Below are positions 47,983 to 62,876 of a stretch of DNA of 64,000 bases, piece after piece (position 1 is the stretch's first letter; every line of letters begins with the position of its first letter). Under the pieces are notes generated by a model. That model was not told the DNA's origin. It did not search any database and saw nothing but the letters and a program-made list of their open reading frames with translations. Both the position numbers and the translations under genes were made by a program. Origin of the DNA: Bombus terrestris (taxonomy: Eukaryota > Arthropoda > Insecta > Hymenoptera > Apidae); contig NC_063279.1 in assembly GCF_910591885.1 (NCBI RefSeq), positions 13,454,001-13,518,000 on the forward strand. The letters run 5' to 3'.

Positions 47983-50900
47983 AACGAACGGGCAATCAAA
48001 TAATTTACAATATGTAGTATTCTATCGAGACTTGAAGCTAAGACAAAGACGAATTAGGATTAAATATTATCAATAATTAAAGATTATAATCAAATTTAAT
48101 CGAAGAATATAATCAACTATATATAAATCAATACTAATATAAATATATCAATAACTAAGGCTAAATACTATCGAAGACTTCTACAGACTATAGTAATACA
48201 CACATACACTTATTATGTGTTAGTTGAATAGTATGTACGAGGATTCTACATATATAGTAATTGCCATATACAGTTGTATAATATGTATTTATGCGCAGAG
48301 CATACATAATTCTATTGAGTACATTACTTGTCGCCTGTGGTTCAGGTCAATCATCAATAAAGGTTGGTATTCTTCCTATAATTGTCGCAATAACCAATGT
48401 CTGAAGTCGAACAGAATAGTTGTTCAGTTCGTGAAGTATTCTTTTGTCTTGTAGTTTTCGATTGTGATGGTAAGTTATAAGCATATTTTCTGACCTCTGA
48501 TTCAGACCTTGCGCCTCTAAATGTACGAATTTTTCAGTCGAGGTGTATCCAGTTTATTTTGTAATTTCGAAGTATTAAGGGTAGGTGGAACTAAACATTA
48601 AGCTTAACACTATCTTCGATGTCTCTTACTTTGATCCAGTGGTTTCTAATTATTTTCAGTATGAGGAGGTCAATTCTTATCATATTAGCTTTGTCGTGTA
48701 GATCGCCTTTGTTAACATATTTTGTATCGACCTTTGCCCGTGACTTCATTTACGTTTGGACTCTGTGAGTTTGTCGGATATTTATTATATTTATTTTCCT
48801 GTATTTGTTTTTTACCATCTGTATACAAGGCCGCCATCTCAAGCATTATCTGATACTTTGTCCAGGTCAATTAGTACTGCCCGCAGCATTGATTTATATT
48901 GTTTGTCCAATAAATATCATATGTAAACTGTGTTGTGCTTGAATTAGTTACATAATGAGCTTATTGGTTTCAATTTACTTTGGTGGAATTATGGCTTAGA
49001 ATACTCTGCTTATTTTCAGATAATAAACAAATAGCACGATCATTCGACAAGATTATCTTTTTGCAGATGATTCATGGGGAGAGGTTTGCAGTTATCCAGG
49101 AAAGTATTTCATATTTAAACAGTTGTTGAATGATACTGTTTAGTGGTTTGTTAATGTTAACTATAGCTTCCATGTAGTGCCATTTCAAATGCGATGTCCA
49201 CAACTGTGACTCCCTCTTGTAAGTATTTAATCAAGTGATTTTCCCAATGTAATAGCCAACCTACATATTGGTAGACCAACAGGATGAGAGAACTTATAGA
49301 TACTCAACATACTGACTCAACTGTTTCACATTTTTCGCAAGTGAATGTGGCTGATCTGTAACGTGCATATACATACTTACATCAACACACATACGTGTAC
49401 ACATATACGCGTACATACATTCGATGGATACGAAAGCACAATGAAGATGAAACTGTTAATGTGGTAAGTTCATAGGGCGTGAAATAAGAAACCTGGAGGG
49501 TCATTAACATAGCTATCTTTTCGTTCGAAGGGGCAAACAATTGCGAGAATTTGATGACGGAGATAATTTTATGGCGCACATTTCCGTAGTTAAAAGGCTA
49601 TTTCTGAGTCAACGCTTTTAATTTTCCATGTTTATGGTGTTCTTAATAGGTAAGTAATAATAGTCCCAACAGCATATTGATTCGTCAATCCTAATCGAAG
49701 TTCGTTCGGGTATCACTAGAACTTGTGCAGAACCTGTATATCCTTGGTAATATTACTCACACTTTTCTCGCCAAAAATCAGGGTAATAAACAATGTGTAA
49801 CGCATGAGCATTCTGATCAGGCACTTTCGTTTTGAGACTTGCTAGACATCGAATCTAGCAATGTCAGTCTCGTGCGAGCTTTTTGGAGCTCCAAGCAGTC
49901 GTAGAGTAAGTTAGTCTCTCAGTAGTCAGAGAGAACAGTCTCGAATCGCTAACATCATGAAGCAGTTCCCGAAGAGCTTGATATTGTAGATTAATTTACT
50001 CAGTCGGTAACGTTAGACGAAGCAACGGATCCTCAAGACAAATTAAATGTATTAAGTTTAATGCAGAATATATTGATAATGAAGGTAGAGATGAAGAATT
50101 AGGTAAAGAAATATTAAGTTCAAATGTTAGGGGCAAAAGGGAAAGAAAACATGATAGTAGATAATACAGAGACAAACTTAACTGCGCATAGGAGAACGAT
50201 ATATTTAACAGTACATTCATGAATTTGAATTTTGATTTTGAATAATGTGCAGACAAATTAATGAAAAACTATAACCTGGACAATAAAGTGAACTCTGTCA
50301 GGCGCTTTTAGATTGCCGTGTAGAAATGAGAACATATAAAAATTCTTTAGATTTTTGTCTAGTCGGTTTTGTGCGACCAATAAAATGTATGTCACATCAT
50401 TTAAGAAAATTTCTCAGGATTTGTATCATACAGTATGCCGTTTAGATACAAATAAATTCCGTAATGTAGCAAAGTTTCTTTGCTCACTTACTATTTACCG
50501 ATTCTATATCGTGGCAAGTATTATGTTGTATAAAATTAATCCGACAAATTCCAACAGGATATTCATCAAAATTTTATTTCAAGAACTTACCGAATATGTG
50601 CAAGTATCTGAACTTTAATCAAAGTGTGAAATACATTACGTTAAAGCATACATTTGAAGATTTGTTATCGCAATAAATCCGTTTGTTTCAGTTGTCTCGC
50701 AGATGATCTAAGGAAGCATTTGAATAAAATAGAATTTGTACAACAAAAATAAGTAATAAATATTTTTACCTTTTATTAATCCATATTGTTAGTATATTTA
50801 TCGTACCACAAATCCGTACATTATTCAATGTCTTTCGAATATGTAATGTACATAGTATAGTCCCACAATCCTATATTGCAACAAGTACATAAAATATAAT

Positions 50901-51523
50901 GCAATACAAAAAACAGAACAATGTACTATATAGGTAATATTCGGATAATCGTATAGCCATGCTTCTTGTGTTTGGTTGCTCTACCTCCCCAATTTTCCGT
51001 GTTGTGGCTTCTTACTTATTCTTTCCAGAAAATTTTGTTCTCGTATATTCTAGCCTTTCGATGATTTATATACAACTTGTAGGAATGGATATTTGTAAAT
51101 ATCATTGAAATATGGATTTTAGGGGAAGAAGATTTGATATACGATGTATACGCATATATACATATACACGTATGTATATACATATATATGTATTTAAGGA
51201 AAGAATGTTAAACATTTTTTTGAAGATTTGTCGTATTCAGTCAACAGCTTTTCGCAGGATTTTCGCGTGCTCCTTCATATTCTGCTAATATAGAATAAAT
51301 CATTGGGAGTAGGATAAGAAAGACAAGAGACGGGCTAACATTGTTTATTACTTTTTGTATTCAAGGTATCTCGAATGAATTATTACAAGCAATAATATAA
51401 TCAAAGGTAATGAATAAAAAGCGATGAAACTAAACAATCAGACGTTACACCTCACTCGTTATTGGTCACAATTATCTCATTCTCGAATGATTGATTTTAT
51501 TTCGCATTTTTACGGTTCTTCTC
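47983..51523. other. Gene-free region, possibly with decayed retroelement sequence
   Basis: From about 48200 to 49330 the base composition and the many interrupted short frames resemble decayed retroelement sequence, but I could not match a conserved reverse transcriptase, RNase H or integrase motif on either strand. A GC-richer patch at about 49830-49980 is followed by AT-rich DNA. No gene is supported. Confidence 0.35.
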
Positions 51524-51528
51524 TCACG

Positions 51529-51561
<33 letters not shown>
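51524..51561. repeat. CT microsatellite
   Basis: Near-perfect CT run on the plus strand, preceded by a few CT-rich bases. Confidence 0.85.
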
Positions 51562-52239
51562 CATTTAATAATTTGTACTTCTCTATTGGCGCAATCCCTT
51601 GCCTCTCTATAGTCTCTAAGAAACCGGTTGATTGCTTCACCAACGTCGACAGATTTGCGAGGTTTTACTATACGTTATCTTTACGACGATAATAATGTCG
51701 ATGAAACGATGCGACTCGATTTCGTATTTATTACCAGTCTTCGGCATCTCTCAAAACGCGTATTCTATCGCACGAAAAATATAAAAAGAAAAAGGAAGAA
51801 AAAAAGAAATAGGAAATATTAAATAAAACGAAAAATATAGTAAAAGATCATCGACAATGATTACTTACAAATAAAAGATACAAATTCTATTTCGTTGATT
51901 GAGAAAGGAAATTTCTCCTTTAGAATCTAAAATGTAGTAGAAAATTAACGGACGAAATCGGAGTGAAAAAGCATTCGAAAGTTTGAGGCGGCTATTTTCT
52001 TGTTGAGATCATTTTTTCTTGTCTCTTCGTAGTACGCGTGATTCCATTTCTATGCACGCGTGCATACGCATCTAAACAAGAACAGGGGGTGGTTAAGTCC
52101 GGAAAACTAAATTGAGTCACATCGTTACGAAGATCATTACGTTTAACGACGACAAATTAGTCGTCGTTTACATCAACGCGTTCGATTCAATAAAATCTGG
52201 TTGATTAACAGTAAAATGAACGTGTTTTAGTCGTAATAA

Positions 52240-52244
<5 letters not shown>

Positions 52245-52275
<31 letters not shown>
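52245..52275. repeat. Long poly(T) run
   Basis: About 31 consecutive T bases. It could be the poly(A) tail of a minus-strand retro-insertion, but I found no recognisable retrotransposon or gene copy next to it and no clear target duplication. Confidence 0.85.
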
Positions 52276-52277
<2 letters not shown>

Positions 52278-55200
52278 TCCATAATTACATACCGTCGTTC
52301 TAAATGGATGGTTATTCTGGGAATATACAAAGTACGTAGAAAAAGAAGGGAAAGTAAAACGTTTCCGTTTTTACCTATGAATTAAAATGCTCCACCTTTG
52401 TAAATATGTGAACGAATCTCGCGTAATAGCTAGAATTACGTACTGGCGGTTTTAAAGCGAGCCTTCTCGGGGAAGCGGCAAAATTCTATGCGTGGGCATA
52501 ACCAGTGCAGTCATTTGAGGGAATTCCTGACGAAGGTTCACGAGGTTCGTACTTCTCACACTCTGCATATATCCTTCTTCCGATTTTTATTTCTTCATTC
52601 GAATAAAATTAATTTTTCAGAAGTCGTTCTTACAGTCTCGACTCCCTACATATTTTTAAAATTTTTTTATTCAAATATAAGTTTAAAAGTTCGAAATGAA
52701 ATTACGTTTTCATACATAACATTTTAAATCTTGCAACTTCATTAAAAAAAAAAAACGATCAGTAAACAGATTTTAAAGATTATCTGAATACCAAAATGGA
52801 AAAGAAAGTGTGAACAGTCGACAGTGTGAAAGTGTCGAGAGACAAAAGTCGAGCCTCGTATCTTCGCGTGAAAAATATTTCGGCAAAATACACACTGTAA
52901 TTTCTTGAGCACGGCTTAAAACCGCCGGTAGAATCGATGGATACCGCCGGGTTAATATTCCTTTACTTTTAATCATAATGTATCGTTACAATGTTCGTAT
53001 AACAATAAAGCAATATGCAAATAGTATGAAGACATTTTTTCTCAAAGTGTTTTCCGCTCGTGTGGCGCGTTCCGTGCATCGCGCGAGTCGAGTTTAACAA
53101 TAAAACATTGCACTTTCATCTGTTTCATTCGTTATCTCATTATTTTCATTTCGATACCTCCTTTCTTCTTTTTTTTCTATTTCTAATTCGTCTACGTCTC
53201 ACAATTCACATTTTTCATTTCGTATTTACCGCGCAACGAAAACAGCGCGTAATTTGAAAAACAAGAATACAGGCAACCCTCGATTCTTCTTTTTCTCTTG
53301 TTCTCGTCTAATTTTTTTTATTGCTGATCGACATGGTGCAACGTTTCATCGCCGTTTATATAATAATACGTTATTTAATATAATAAATTATCTTTCATAT
53401 AAGGGTATAATATATTATCCGATAAGATAATATATTATTCTCGAATAGTTATTTTCTTACGCGAGTTTGCAAGGGTTCGCGTGTCTTTTACACATGCCTT
53501 AAATCAAGTCGTCTTCTTGTTTTTATCAACTATTTCTACCTTTCTAATTAATTCTTTTTCTTCTTTTTTTAAGTCTAGGTGCGTTTTAAACGTTTCAAAC
53601 ACCGCCTGGCGGCTCTTTGGAAACGACCGGTCTTCGAACCCGTTGCGTCTGCACGAAACATCCGCTCCGAGCTTTCTCCGACGTTTTTATTTTTTCTAGT
53701 CGTCGATATAGTAACCAAGTACATCTTAACCCTATCGGTCGACCTGAGCGAATTCGAAATCGCCAAATGTAAGTTAACTCTTCGAGGATCATTGTGACGC
53801 CGTCATCTCGCTCTCCAGCTTGCAAAACTTTGTTTCGCTACACGATTTATGAATCAGCCGATAACCTTGCATAATTTGCACTCTTTTTTTATTCTTATTT
53901 GTTACTTTATCCAATTTAATTCTAATCTGTTAAATATTTATAAAATATCGTGTGTCAACACCTGAAGCCCGGAAGAGTTAAATAAAGTGGAAAAACGAGA
54001 TACAAAGTCGGCCGGTTTTTCGCGATTCGCTCGAGTCGCTCCAGTGCAGTCGTATGTTTCATACCTTTTTTATTTTTTACGTTTTTTTTTTCATCCTTAA
54101 TTATTACGACGCTTAGAATACACCATTCTATCTCTTTTCCTTTCTTTTTCACAATTCTTGCACGCAGACACAAATATACACGACTTTCTTTCGCCCCATC
54201 TCTCGCACATTTTTCATTTTCGTCTGTACGCACGCCTAGTTCTATCTAAGTTCGCGTCCTTTCTTCCTTTTCTTTAATCAAAGTTCAAAGAAGGAACGCC
54301 GTTTTTTAATAACCAGTCTCTGGTCTTCTAGAAAACCTTCGATTTTCTTTCCTTTTCCTTTTTTATTTTATTCATTTACGTCGAATTACAAGATTCGACG
54401 ATCTTTCTTTCTTAATACTTTGATGACCGGAATAGATCTTCACGTTGGAAGTCATTAGAGCTCGTTTCAATAAAACAAATTATGCCAAGTAACGCGTGTT
54501 ATCTTATCCCCTGAAGTGTCTACTAAAACGACTAACAATCGCGTGACGATAGATGAGCAGACTGTGGATATTTATGCGTTTGAATCTAAAAAATTCTTTA
54601 GAAATTTCATAAGTTCATCGCCTATTGTCAGAAAACTTGCGTCTCTGAATCTAATTTAACTTGACTATCTTAGCTAATTGTAAGTGACAAAAGAAATAAA
54701 AAAAATCAAGGGAAATATACTTTTATGCTTTTCTCTTATACTCATCTGTAGTATTTTGTGACTGAAACTAACTTTCATTTAGGTTTCGCTTCCTTCGATC
54801 ATATTTATAAAAATGTTAATTTGCATAAACATTCGCAGTCTATAGACGAGAGTCCGTAGAAATAAATAAATAACGACTGTACGAAATAAATTAGAATTTC
54901 TTACGATTCGTGAATTTCGGTCAGCTTTCTTCTCTTTCGCTTAATTGGAAGAAATGCATCGATTAAAAATCTAGTAGACGTGTTTACATTAATTAGTTAA
55001 ATTATATTTCAACAAAAAGGATCGCTTGACTTAGTTTAAGCTCCTTTAAGATCCTTTGAAAAGCAAAGAAAATATCCGTTTTTAACAATAGAACTACCGA
55101 TTTATGTGTGTGTTTAAATACATTACAATCTACTATACATACATTTCAATTTCACAATAAAAGTAAATAGATACATCTACGAGATTATGTTTCTATCTCA

Positions 55201-56888
55201 ATAAAAATGAGCGTTTCAATTCTTTAGAAATGGAAAAATTCACATTTAAGCGTTTAAAAGTGAGAAAACTAATTTACAAGTTGTTGGAAGTGAACAAATT
55301 TTGTAAACACGAGATTGTAAAGACAAAAGTACTAAAATCCACGATCCTGACGAGTTTGATAGTTCTAGTGTTAAATCTACCATCCCCTGCTTGCTCGTTC
55401 GAGCATCGACTCGTTCTGCGAGTTTTCTATTAAAACTTTAAATTCTCTTTTTTTTTCCTTTTCTCTAACTACGAGCAGCTTGGAATATACGCGCTCTCAA
55501 CGTTTACGCTCTATGTCGTTAATTCGTTTCACCCAAGAAGTTTCTTTATTCTTCACATTTCCTGTCTGCCTTCTCATCCCCGATTTCTCTTTCGTTCCGA
55601 CGAATTCATTCGAAAAACGTACGAACAAATCGCGTTAATCGCCCTCGATTACCACGAATCGATTTTTGCAATAGACATCGAAATAGAAAATTCGTGAGAA
55701 AAAAATTGATTCTTCGTTTTTCTATAAAATCAACCGATTTCTCGGGACAAAACAACTTATTTCACCGATCTAATTAACGATCTCCGTTGAATCTTCGCTG
55801 TTTCACGCGTGCTTCGCTTGTTTTCGCTTTCTTCACATATTTTCTCAGCGAGCACAGTGAATTTATACGCGCTATTCATCAAACAATAAGATTCGATGGA
55901 CAGAAGTACGCGAGGGAACGAAATCGAACATTTACAACAATCTCACGTTAGTCTACGCCTATATAAATAAAAGATAAATTAACGATCGGCTATCTAAAGG
56001 CGCGATCTCCTATAAGCGTCAGACGCGTACGTCTGACATACGCGACAGACGCATTTATACCGATACAATAAAGTAGTACGTTCGGCTTGTTTTAAAACTG
56101 TATTCCACTTTATTTATATGTAAAGAATCTTTTTTTTCTAAACAAAGGTACACTAAATAACGAATGCATAAAGAAACAAATGCTTCACGTTCATATTGAG
56201 TTAAGCGATTTGCGTTTAGTGGAACCGAAGCACGCGGCGTCTCGTGCTTGCAGAAAATGTCCCATGTAGAGAGGGATGCAGTAACTGTGTCTAGTCGAAA
56301 GCAGTGAACGTGTACGTCTGATGCTTATTGGAAATTCAACCTTGGTAAAGTAATCGAGTTACTTTACTTTACTTTATAGAGAGTTACATTGTTCTTTCCC
56401 GATTTCCCTCCATCCCTTCATTTCTCTTCCTCTTTTTTTTTTAATTTTCATCTATTCATGAATTTTAATTTATGCGTAATTACATGTTTGAATTGACTTG
56501 GATCTGTTTGAATTTTCAATTGTTTCGTTGCCGCACGAGTTGTCTGGAAAACGCAACTCGACAATCTTTGCGATCTCTCGTGTCTATCGATTGATTGCAC
56601 TTCACTGAACTTGTCGTTAAAAAGTGCTTGAGGAAAAGAATCTCTTTGATTGATTGTTATCGATCTATAAGAACGTAGCATCTTTTTTTCAGTTCTATTG
56701 AGAATGAAACGAACAGGCTTTTAAAACGTTGACAAGCTTGCGTGGACGTGATTTTTGGCAATTAGAATTTTTAAGTGAAAAAAGAAACGATATTGCTTAG
56801 TATATCTTGTATCTTCCCTCAAAGAGATTTGTTCGGAACTTGTTAAAATATATGTACAACGAAATTGGTGGATTTGATGTAATATTAG
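52276..56888. other. Gene-free, pyrimidine-skewed sequence
   Basis: Long stretches of the plus strand are dominated by T and C (for example about 53150-53560 and 54240-54420), with interspersed CpG-containing patches. Short frames occur on both strands but none has a recognisable domain. The composition would suit a long untranslated or intronic part of a minus-strand transcript, but no exon is visible. Confidence 0.4.
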
Positions 56889-57032
56889 ATTATCTTAAAA
56901 GTTTCTTTCGTTTTATACGGAAATAATAGGACAAAATGGACCATACATAATTCAATAAAATAATATAAAAGAAAAAAATGTTGTGCGTCTATTATTTCCT
57001 TATAAAACGAAAGAAACTTTCGGGACAACTTA
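56889..57032. mobile_element. Mariner-type MITE, copy 2
   Basis: About 144 bp related to the copy at 13901-14108. Its left end is degraded (ttaaaagtttctttcgtttt) and its right end, gaaactttcgggacaactta, is well preserved. It is shorter than the first copy because left-hand interior sequence is missing. It has no coding capacity. Confidence 0.7.
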
Positions 57033-60000
57033 ATACATTGCCAGAAATACACGTGAACGTGACGTTCTTGGCGCATCGAGTGCGAGCTGCGATATTAGGC
57101 ACTTAACATTGTCACCAGAGATACATTTGTTATGTGCAATTTAAAACTAGGGCGGTGAATCGTGTATGACTTTAAGAAACTCGTAGAAAAGATTATTTTA
57201 GACCCGCGTTAACCCGTGTTTTTACAATATTTTAATTAAGCGTTTAATTAATATATTTTCGCACTATTTTCATATTTTCATTAAAGTAAAAAATTTGATA
57301 TTTTTATTAATTTTCCTATAATAGAGAATAAAGAAAGACGCGTGTATAATTTCATTTAAAATGATTTTATAAAATAATTAATTAATTTCGTATTAGATAT
57401 TAAATCTGTATTAGGAATTATTTGAAAAAGTAAATTTGATGCCATTTGTAAAAAATATTTTTCACTACACCGGGCTAACGCAGGGCCAAGTTAGTCATCA
57501 TCATATATATATTTTTCATTCCTGTTTGTTAAGAATAAAAACCATTGGACAAATTTTAGAATATTTCCATATCGAATAAAAATTCGTCGTGTTTGCATGC
57601 GTAAGGTAGAACATTCACGTATATCCGTCTTACAAGCTATCAAAAACTCTGTAAAATGTACAAAAAGTTGGTCTTCCTCGGCAAATTACAGATAACAAGT
57701 TGAGATTCCATTTTAATTATCTTTTTCGGTTAATGATTTTCTTCATGATTTTTATTCCCTTTCGGGATGAACAGAACGACAGTCTTTCTAGATATGCGCA
57801 GAGTCCGGTGTTTCTTGTAAAAATTCACTAGATCCATTCTCTCTATTCTTAAAACGACACGATTAATTATTATCAAATTACGGTTTATTATTCGTAACTG
57901 CTTATTCGTAACGGTCGTTGGCACTAAATGCCCTGTGTAAATTAGATAGCGGTTTATCGATCATCGAACGTGGTAATTAAATCTCCGAGCATACACGCAC
58001 GCACACTCTTCACCTCTTTCCACATTTTTTTCGTTTTTCTTGTTTTTTCCTTTTTTTTTTCTTTTTGTTTTTAGTTTAGTAGAATTTACGAAAGAATTTA
58101 TTTATTATCCCGCAGAAATCGACACTTTGTTAACCCACACATCGATAAGAATACTGTAAATTTAAAGTTATCGATCTTTTACACGAAACAAAGTCGTCTT
58201 CTTGATGCATTTTAACAATTACTGTCCGACAAATTTTAAATAAAAGTCACTATGTAAATGATGAATATTCGAATATGGGTAATAAACTTAAGGATGTATT
58301 AAGATTGAAGAAACATTTAAATGTTAATAATATTACTTCGTTATTTCACAATTCCATTTTTTTATCTCGGATTTGGTTAACTCAATATCGCATTGTTTGA
58401 CTGTTAGTACGTGAAATTCAATATCTTATTGAATGTTCTCATTAAAAAATTAAGAAGGAAGAAAGTTTAGAAAAGAATAGCGCTGTACCATTGCGAATTT
58501 ATTTTTTCTCATTTTTTCCTTTTGCGTGAACATTTGATAAAAGAAGAAACATATTTAACAGAAGTATCGAAAGAAATAAATAAAAATCAAGAACATTCTT
58601 TCTCGTGATCGATTACAAAATAAACCTTACGAATTCTAGAATAAAATTAAGAATTACAGCCTAGATTACAAAAAGGAAAGAAAAAAAAGATGGCAGAACG
58701 AACAGTATTCTCTCCGCTGTGCGATTTCCCGTTTAAACGTTCGTCCATCCAATGTTTCAATAGTTTAATCAACAAAATTATATCGATAAAAATCTTCCTA
58801 TAGCTACAAGGAATCGCAGAATCTTCTCCAAAACAAGAGCCGATCGCAAACAAAACAAAACAAAAAAGAAAAAAATAATCGTTAGAAACATCGTTTTCTC
58901 TCTAATATATTTATAATTTATAAATCGCAGCTTTTAAAAGTATAGTTCTATATAAATCTATGATAAATTAGAGTTCGTCGCTCGGAACAATGATTTATTT
59001 TTACAAGCTTCCCCGTGAAATTTCGACGATTAATAAGTTACGCACCACGATATCAAAGAAAAAAGAAATGCAAGAAAATTACAATCTCTATCGTGTCGAT
59101 GAGTTTGAAATGAAAATATTGTATATAGAAGAAGGAAGAGAAAGTAAAGTTAGAGTTAAATGTGGGAATATTTTGAAAATGTTATTTAAGTGAATTTGCA
59201 AGTGAGAGTAAATGTGAATATTAATTATTGGAACGGTTTCACGCGTTCTCGGACACTCATTCATTGTTCTCTCCCTTTCCGTCGTACACAGTTTGTTTCT
59301 TCTCTTTATACGAATTGATTACAAAACGAGTACATTCGAATCAATGGCAGTCTGTTCTTGTTCGAAACATTGGAAACAAAAGTGGATTTCGCATTCTTCT
59401 TAATATCGTAGACCATTCAATTTTTGATGAACGAACTTTTCATTGCGAACTTTTTAATATTCCATAATGTGTCGCTTATGACATTAATTCATTTAGGAAT
59501 TCATTTGTTCCAAATGAAAGCCAAATAATGAAATCGTCGATGCAACGCATATTTTATGCCTACCACTATTTTAATAACGATTATTGTTAGGTTATTTAGA
59601 ATTGTTTGGTTTATCGAGCCAGTTCACTTTTGTTCTCAATGTTTCATTTCATGTGTTTATATAGACGGAATTTACGGCGCGTTGCGACGTTCCTCATTTT
59701 CTTTTTCGGCTTTCTCTTGTTTCTTCCGTGATTCATATCTGTTTTCGTCTAATTTGTTTCATCTCTATTTTCGTTTCTTCAATTTGTTCTTTCTACGAGG
59801 GAATGCAGACGCACGAAGCAAACGTAGCGCTTGAACTTGAGGAACATTTTCTTCTTTGCTTTCATTGTTTTCTGTTTTGTTGTCCATTATATTTAAGATT
59901 ATATAATCTTTCTTTCGTTTCGTTTCAACAATAAGTCGATGTTCGAGGGCCTGCCGAAAATTAAACGATGAAACCTCGATCACAATGGATTTCTTCTCGA

Positions 60001-62876
60001 TTTTCTTCTGAGCGAATAAAACAGATTATCATATACGCATATTAGCTCCTAACGACTAGACATTCTTCAACGTTCGAAACTTACGAAAAAAAATAGCCGC
60101 CAATTTGTCAGATCGCTACATAATCGAGGTATCACCGCCATTTAAATCGAATTCTTCTATTCCATGTCCTTTTTCAATTTACATTCGTGAAATAATCGTA
60201 AAGAACAGAGAAAAAAAAGACTAATACTGTTACAATGTTCCCTTCGCGACAGCTTGTAATTTTCCACCCATTCTTCTCGTTTCTATTTGAACGATTAATT
60301 GGACGGCGCTTCGAACTAATTAGGTACATGGTTTTCATCGATCTCAAAGTCAATAAAATTGTTCCATCAATTCTTCCCTCTGTTTTTTCTTTTCACGTCC
60401 CTGTCTTTATCAATTGTTCTGTTTTCAGTTCCAAACATTTCCATTAAACATCGAGTGAACGTGTTTCTTTGCCACTGATACGAAAAAATTTATTGATTTT
60501 TATTCAAACTAATTTATCTAGAAAAAAAATTATTTTTTAGAGACTCTAGACGTGTCCAACCTACTATAGTACTATGTGTTTAGGTCTAATTTAACGGAGG
60601 ATCAAAATTAATTTTGATTTATCGGCCGATCAAATACACGAATATTGTCGAACGCTGTTCGAAAAACCGCATGTATATAATGTCTTATACAGTCTTTAAT
60701 TTGAATCTTAACTCTATAAGAAGAGGAAAAAGAACTGTATTTTCCCTTGTTGTTTCGTTTTTTTTCGTTTGTCTTCGTAAAATTCAAGAAACAAACATTC
60801 TGACTTTCCTACAAATAAAAACACGTTAAACACGCGGAAAAGAAAAGAAAAGAAAAAGAAAACAACCAAACCGCCGTTTTCTCTCTCACCTTAAACGAAT
60901 GTCATCTCGAAGAATTTATCTCTAAATTCTGTTATTCAGGTCTATTCTCAAAAAAAAAAAAAAACGAGAATTCCTTTGAACCTAACGCTTATTCATCTTG
61001 TTTATTCGCTGTTCCACTAAGTGTACTTCGATTCTCACGCACACTATTCTCTCCTATGTTCCTAACGCTCCTTTCTCAACAAATTCGCAATCTTTAACGC
61101 TATTCACATACATCTTTTTATTAACCTTACACACGCAATACGTTGTGGCCGCCATTTTAACATTCTAGGATTTATAATATGCACAGTGCTTCTTTCTTTT
61201 CCTCGATTTTGGGCCTGTGGCGACCGAAAGTGTGATAGAAAAATAATTACGATGCTCGATCGATTTATCAGAGGCACTCCGTTCTCTCGAACTATTTTCA
61301 GTCTCATTATCAACGTCATTTACTTATTCGAGAGATGAGAACACTCGAGAGCACACGAATCGATTTAATATCCCTCGTCCTCGTTTAAAACTTCGATAGA
61401 ATCTTGAATTTCTTTTAAATGAGACATTTGAAATCAAAGTGACAGACAAAAGTTACGTTAAGATCAAATAGATTAATCATACATATCAGCTGAATAGTAT
61501 ATTTTTTATCAATTAAAATTCTAATATATATTAGTTACGACGAAGAATATAAAAAGAAACGTTTGCTTTCTTTATTCCCAGGAGACAGTTAATCGTCCAT
61601 TTTGTATTCGCAGTGGACGATCAAGAAACAGCTTTCAGTCGCCATTTGCCGCAAAAAAAGTACAAATCGAAATTAGCCTTAACATTAAACTTCCTCTAAT
61701 TAATTCATAATCGCTCGCACAGCCACGCTCGCCTAAATGTTAAAAGGATTCTTCTTCTTCTTTGTCGCTTCTTTTCCTTTTTTCCCACTACTTCTTCTTT
61801 TTTTCTCTTATTTTATTCTTCATCTTCGTTTCTCTTGCTCTTTCTTCCTGTATTTTTCTTTTCTTTATAATAGTAATTAAACTATTATGATGACTCTTCG
61901 CATTTTACCTCTAATTTTTTCTTATTAAGATTCTTTTAACTAAGTAATGTTAAAGTATAATGAAGATATAGCAACCATTGTTTCGTGAATTTATATGTAT
62001 AATTTATATTATTTATTTTCTTCGTTTTTACCGGGGGAATTATCGAATTCTAAAGTGGCGTTTTAAATGCTTCTATATTCTCTTCTCTGTCTTCCTGTCT
62101 ATGTGTGTATATCGTTTTAAATCGTTTCTTCGTTTGAGTGAAGAAATGCAGCAAGGTATAAAAACAGGTTCAATGAAACGCCATTCAAAAGTCCGTCATT
62201 TCTTCTATATTTTTCTGCATTCTTTATTTGTTCTTGCGTTGTTATATAGTTTATCTTCTTTGTTAGATCTTCAATTTGTATGCGATGTAAATGGTAGATT
62301 AAAAAACATTTATGGTAAAAATTGGAGGAATTTCCTTTGTTTCCGAGTATTTGTTTCATCAATTATTAAAAGCTGTAAATCGATAACACATTTAAACGTA
62401 ACTATTCGAGGACGTTGACGTGTATTGCAAAAAGGAAAAATAAAAAATAAATTAATCGCTGTTGATAGTAACAAAGTTAAAAATTTGTTCTCTAACATTT
62501 TTGCGGATTTGCAAAGTTTAATTGGATCAGAAATTCCTATTGCTACGTGTACATTGTATATCGAAATTTAAATGGACGAAAGAGTACTATTTTCATAATA
62601 CATAGGCTTGATAATTATAAGTAATTCATTTCAAACATAGAAGTATAACTAAATATTGGAATCGTTAATGTTTTATTTTATAATTATTTAATAGCATAGA
62701 ATGGATATAATAATCGAAATCTGATTTTCCTCAAAGCGCTTTCTGTCAAACACTGGGCAAAATACACGTCAACGCGTTTTTCTACCGCGAACCAACTTTA
62801 CGAGAAATATATTACAGGGAAGAAACGCATGATAGACCCACCCATACACCAACTCATCAAGTTATAGTCTGTATAT
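57033..62876. other. Gene-free sequence, partly pyrimidine-skewed
   Basis: Continuation of the desert, with T/C-rich tracts on the plus strand at about 58010-58080, 59690-59930 and 61740-61870, separated by ordinary AT-rich DNA. No recognisable coding exon, RNA gene or transposon was found. Confidence 0.4.

Noticed and set aside
47769..48017. An 82-codon plus-strand frame
   Set aside because: It is antisense to the mariner transposase C-terminus and runs past the element end.
48220..48480. Possible LTR of a retrotransposon
   Set aside because: No second copy of the sequence, no primer-binding site I can defend and no pol motifs nearby.
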